7,062 nucleotides of DNA from an uncultured Actinomycetes bacterium. Its GTDB lineage: Bacteria; Actinomycetota; Actinomycetes; S36-B12. How positions within the stretch are numbered: position 1 is the first letter of the stretch; each line of letters begins with the position of its first letter. The stretch lies in assembly GCA_937876275.1 (NCBI GenBank), contig CALFIA010000076.1, positions 1 to 7,062 of the forward strand, in the 5' to 3' direction. Shown piece by piece: positions 5,615-7,062 of this stretch. The position numbers and the translations under genes were made by a program. Below the pieces are notes generated by a model. It had not been told where the DNA came from, searched no databases, and saw only the letters and a list, made by a program, of their open reading frames with translations.

Positions 5615-7062
5615 TTACTCCTCGTCAGCGTCGGCCGGAGCACCCTCGGAGACTTCAGCCGCTGATGCCTCAGCATCACCGGCTGCCGCCTCGGAGGCAC
5701 CCTCGACAATCTCAATGTCGTCAGACTCATCATCGTCGTCAGACTCGCCACCACGTGCGACCGCCACGACAGCATCGCCCTCAGAGAGATTCATGAACTT
5801 CACGCCCATGGTGTCGCGACCCGAGGGGCGAATGCCCTCGACGCTCGAGCGGATGACCACGCCGTTCGAGGCAATCGCGAAGACCTGATCGGTGGCCTCG
5901 CAGATCAGGGCACCCACGAGTGATCCGCGCTCCTCGACCAGACGCATGGCCCGGACACCGAGAATGCCGCGACCCTTGGGAGCCCACTCGCCTACCGCGG
6001 TGCGCTTGGCGAAACCGCCATCGGTGATCGTCACGACGTAGGTGTCGTCGCGTACGACATCCATGGCGAGCAGTGCATCACCATCGCGGAAGCGCATGCC
6101 GATGACGCCGCCAGTTGCGCGTCCCATCGGGCGCAGGGTGTCATCGTCAGCCACGAAGCGAGCCGACATGCCCTTGCGCGAGAACAGCATCAGGTTGTCG
6201 CTTGCGGATACGAGCTTCGCAGAAATGAGTTCGTCTTCATCGGCGAGGTTGATCGCGATGATGCCGCCCTGGCGGTTGGTGTCGTACTCGCCGAGCTTGG
6301 TCTTCTTCACCATGCCCCGGCGGGTAGCGAGAACCAGGAAGTCGGCGTCCTCGTAATTCGGAATCGCGAGGACCGAGGCAATGGTCTCGTCGCTCTGGAA
6401 GGCGAGGAGATTCGCGACGTGCTGACCGCGGGCATCGCGACCGGCCTCAGGCAGTTGGTAGCCCTTAGCGCGGTACACGCGACCCTTGTTCGTGAAGAAC
6501 AGGAGCCAGTGATGGGTGGTCGTGACGAACATGTGCTCGACGACGTCATCTTGGCGAAGTGCGGCACCCTTGACGCCCTTGCCGCCGCGCTTCTGAGCTC
6601 GGTAAAGCTCAGACTTCGTGCGCTTGGCGTAACCACCCGAGGTGATCGTGACAACGATGTCGTCAACCGCAATGAGATCCTCGTCAGTGACGTCACCATC
6701 CCAGGCAACAATCTGCGAACGTCGATCGTCACCGAACTTTTCTGTGATCTCGGCGAGCTCCTCCGACACGATGGTGCGCTGGCGAAGCTCGCTGGCGAGG
6801 ATGTCGTTGAAGTCGGCGATCTTGGCCATCAGATCGTCGTATTCGTCCATGATCTTCTGGCGCTCGAGTGCGGCAAGACGACGAAGCTGCATGTCGAGAA
6901 TTGCCGTGGCCTGAAGCTCATCGAGTTCGAGGAGATTCATGAGCCCGGTGCGGGCATCCTCGACGGTGGCCGATGCGCGAATAAGCGCGATGACCTCGTC
7001 GAGTGCATCAAGGGCCTTGAGGTAACCGCGCAGGATGTGCGCGCGCTCCTCGGCCTTGCGCA
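5615..7062 (-). CDS. gyrA: DNA gyrase subunit A, C-terminal part (5' end outside window)
   Basis: The 481 C-terminal residues of GyrA, the DNA-cleaving subunit of gyrase; the N-terminal winged-helix and catalytic tyrosine lie beyond the right edge. The visible part begins in the coiled-coil/exit-gate region (RKAEERAHILRGYLKALDAL, then LLELDELQATAILDMQLRRL). The DNA-wrapping C-terminal domain follows as a beta-pinwheel. The GyrA box QKRGGKG (6575-6595), needed for negative supercoiling and diagnostic against ParC, differs from the common QRRGGKG only by R to K. Further blade-like repeats follow, such as FFTNKGRVYRAKGYQLPE, LATRRGMVKKTKL, FSRKGMSARF, ITDGGFAKRT and IASNGVVIRSS. The last 43 residues (5618-5746) form an acidic tail with 19 Asp/Glu and no Lys or Arg. 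The frame is open to the window edge; an internal ATG at 6940 is not the start. Confidence 0.98.
   Translation of the reverse strand, partial: RKAEERAHILRGYLKALDALDEVIALIRASATVEDARTGLMNLLELDELQATAILDMQLRRLAALERQKIMDEYDDLMAKIADFNDILASELRQRTIVSEELAEITEKFGDDRRSQIVAWDGDVTDEDLIAVDDIVVTITSGGYAKRTKSELYRAQKRGGKGVKGAALRQDDVVEHMFVTTTHHWLLFFTNKGRVYRAKGYQLPEAGRDARGQHVANLLAFQSDETIASVLAIPNYEDADFLVLATRRGMVKKTKLGEYDTNRQGGIIAINLADEDELISAKLVSASDNLMLFSRKGMSARFVADDDTLRPMGRATGGVIGMRFRDGDALLAMDVVRDDTYVVTITDGGFAKRTAVGEWAPKGRGILGVRAMRLVEERGSLVGALICEATDQVFAIASNGVVIRSSVEGIRPSGRDTMGVKFMNLSEGDAVVAVARGGESDDDDESDDIEIVEGASEAAAGDAEASAAEVSEGAPADADEE
5618..5623 (-). promoter_or_regulatory. Ribosome binding site of the DUF3566 gene inside gyrA
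   Basis: GAGGAG, which also encodes the last two Glu residues of GyrA, lies 6 bases before GTG 5611. It fixes the DUF3566 start and links its translation to gyrA. Confidence 0.65.

Overview
The window looks like chromosomal DNA from a high-GC Gram-positive bacterium of the class Actinomycetes. Three things point there. A GyrA C-terminus with the box QKRGGKG is followed directly by a DUF3566 membrane protein. A tRNA-Ile/tRNA-Ala pair comes next. A 41-residue protein carrying the DLW motif of the small actinobacterial DLW-39 family lies between the tRNAs. This is the gyrA-proximal neighbourhood that in many actinobacteria sits near the replication origin. Genus and species cannot be read from the window.

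Right part (about 4820-7062, all on the minus strand, read right to left): the 3' two-thirds or so of gyrA runs in from beyond the right edge. The DUF3566 gene follows, with its Shine-Dalgarno inside the last gyrA codons. A 113-base spacer holds a candidate promoter. Then come tRNA-Ile(GAT), the tiny DLW-39-type ORF whose GTG begins one base after the tRNA-Ile 3' end, and tRNA-Ala(TGC). A strong bidirectional hairpin (4788-4815) closes this unit and also the convergent regulator gene.

Middle (3576-4767): a LuxR-type regulator with a GAF-like N-terminal half and a GerE helix-turn-helix is on the plus strand. It is divergent from the transporter operon. The AT-richer gap between them holds an 18-base imperfect palindrome (3653-3670), a reasonable operator candidate.

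Left part (1-3575, minus strand): an operon for a branched-chain-amino-acid-type (HAAT/Liv) ABC importer, in the order substrate-binding lipoprotein, livG ATPase, livF ATPase, livH permease. It runs off the left edge, where livM would be expected. Each of the last two junctions is a one-base TGATG stop/start overlap. The likely logic is that the LuxR protein senses a ligand, perhaps the transported compound, and controls the importer and itself from the shared intergenic region. The true substrate may be an amino acid, amide or another small carboxylate, since this family is broad.

I did not find a mobile element, CRISPR array or a clearly new multi-gene system. The most unusual points are the DLW-39 ORF tucked between two tRNAs with effectively no leader, a LivG with a non-canonical ABC signature, and the divergent regulator/transporter control region.
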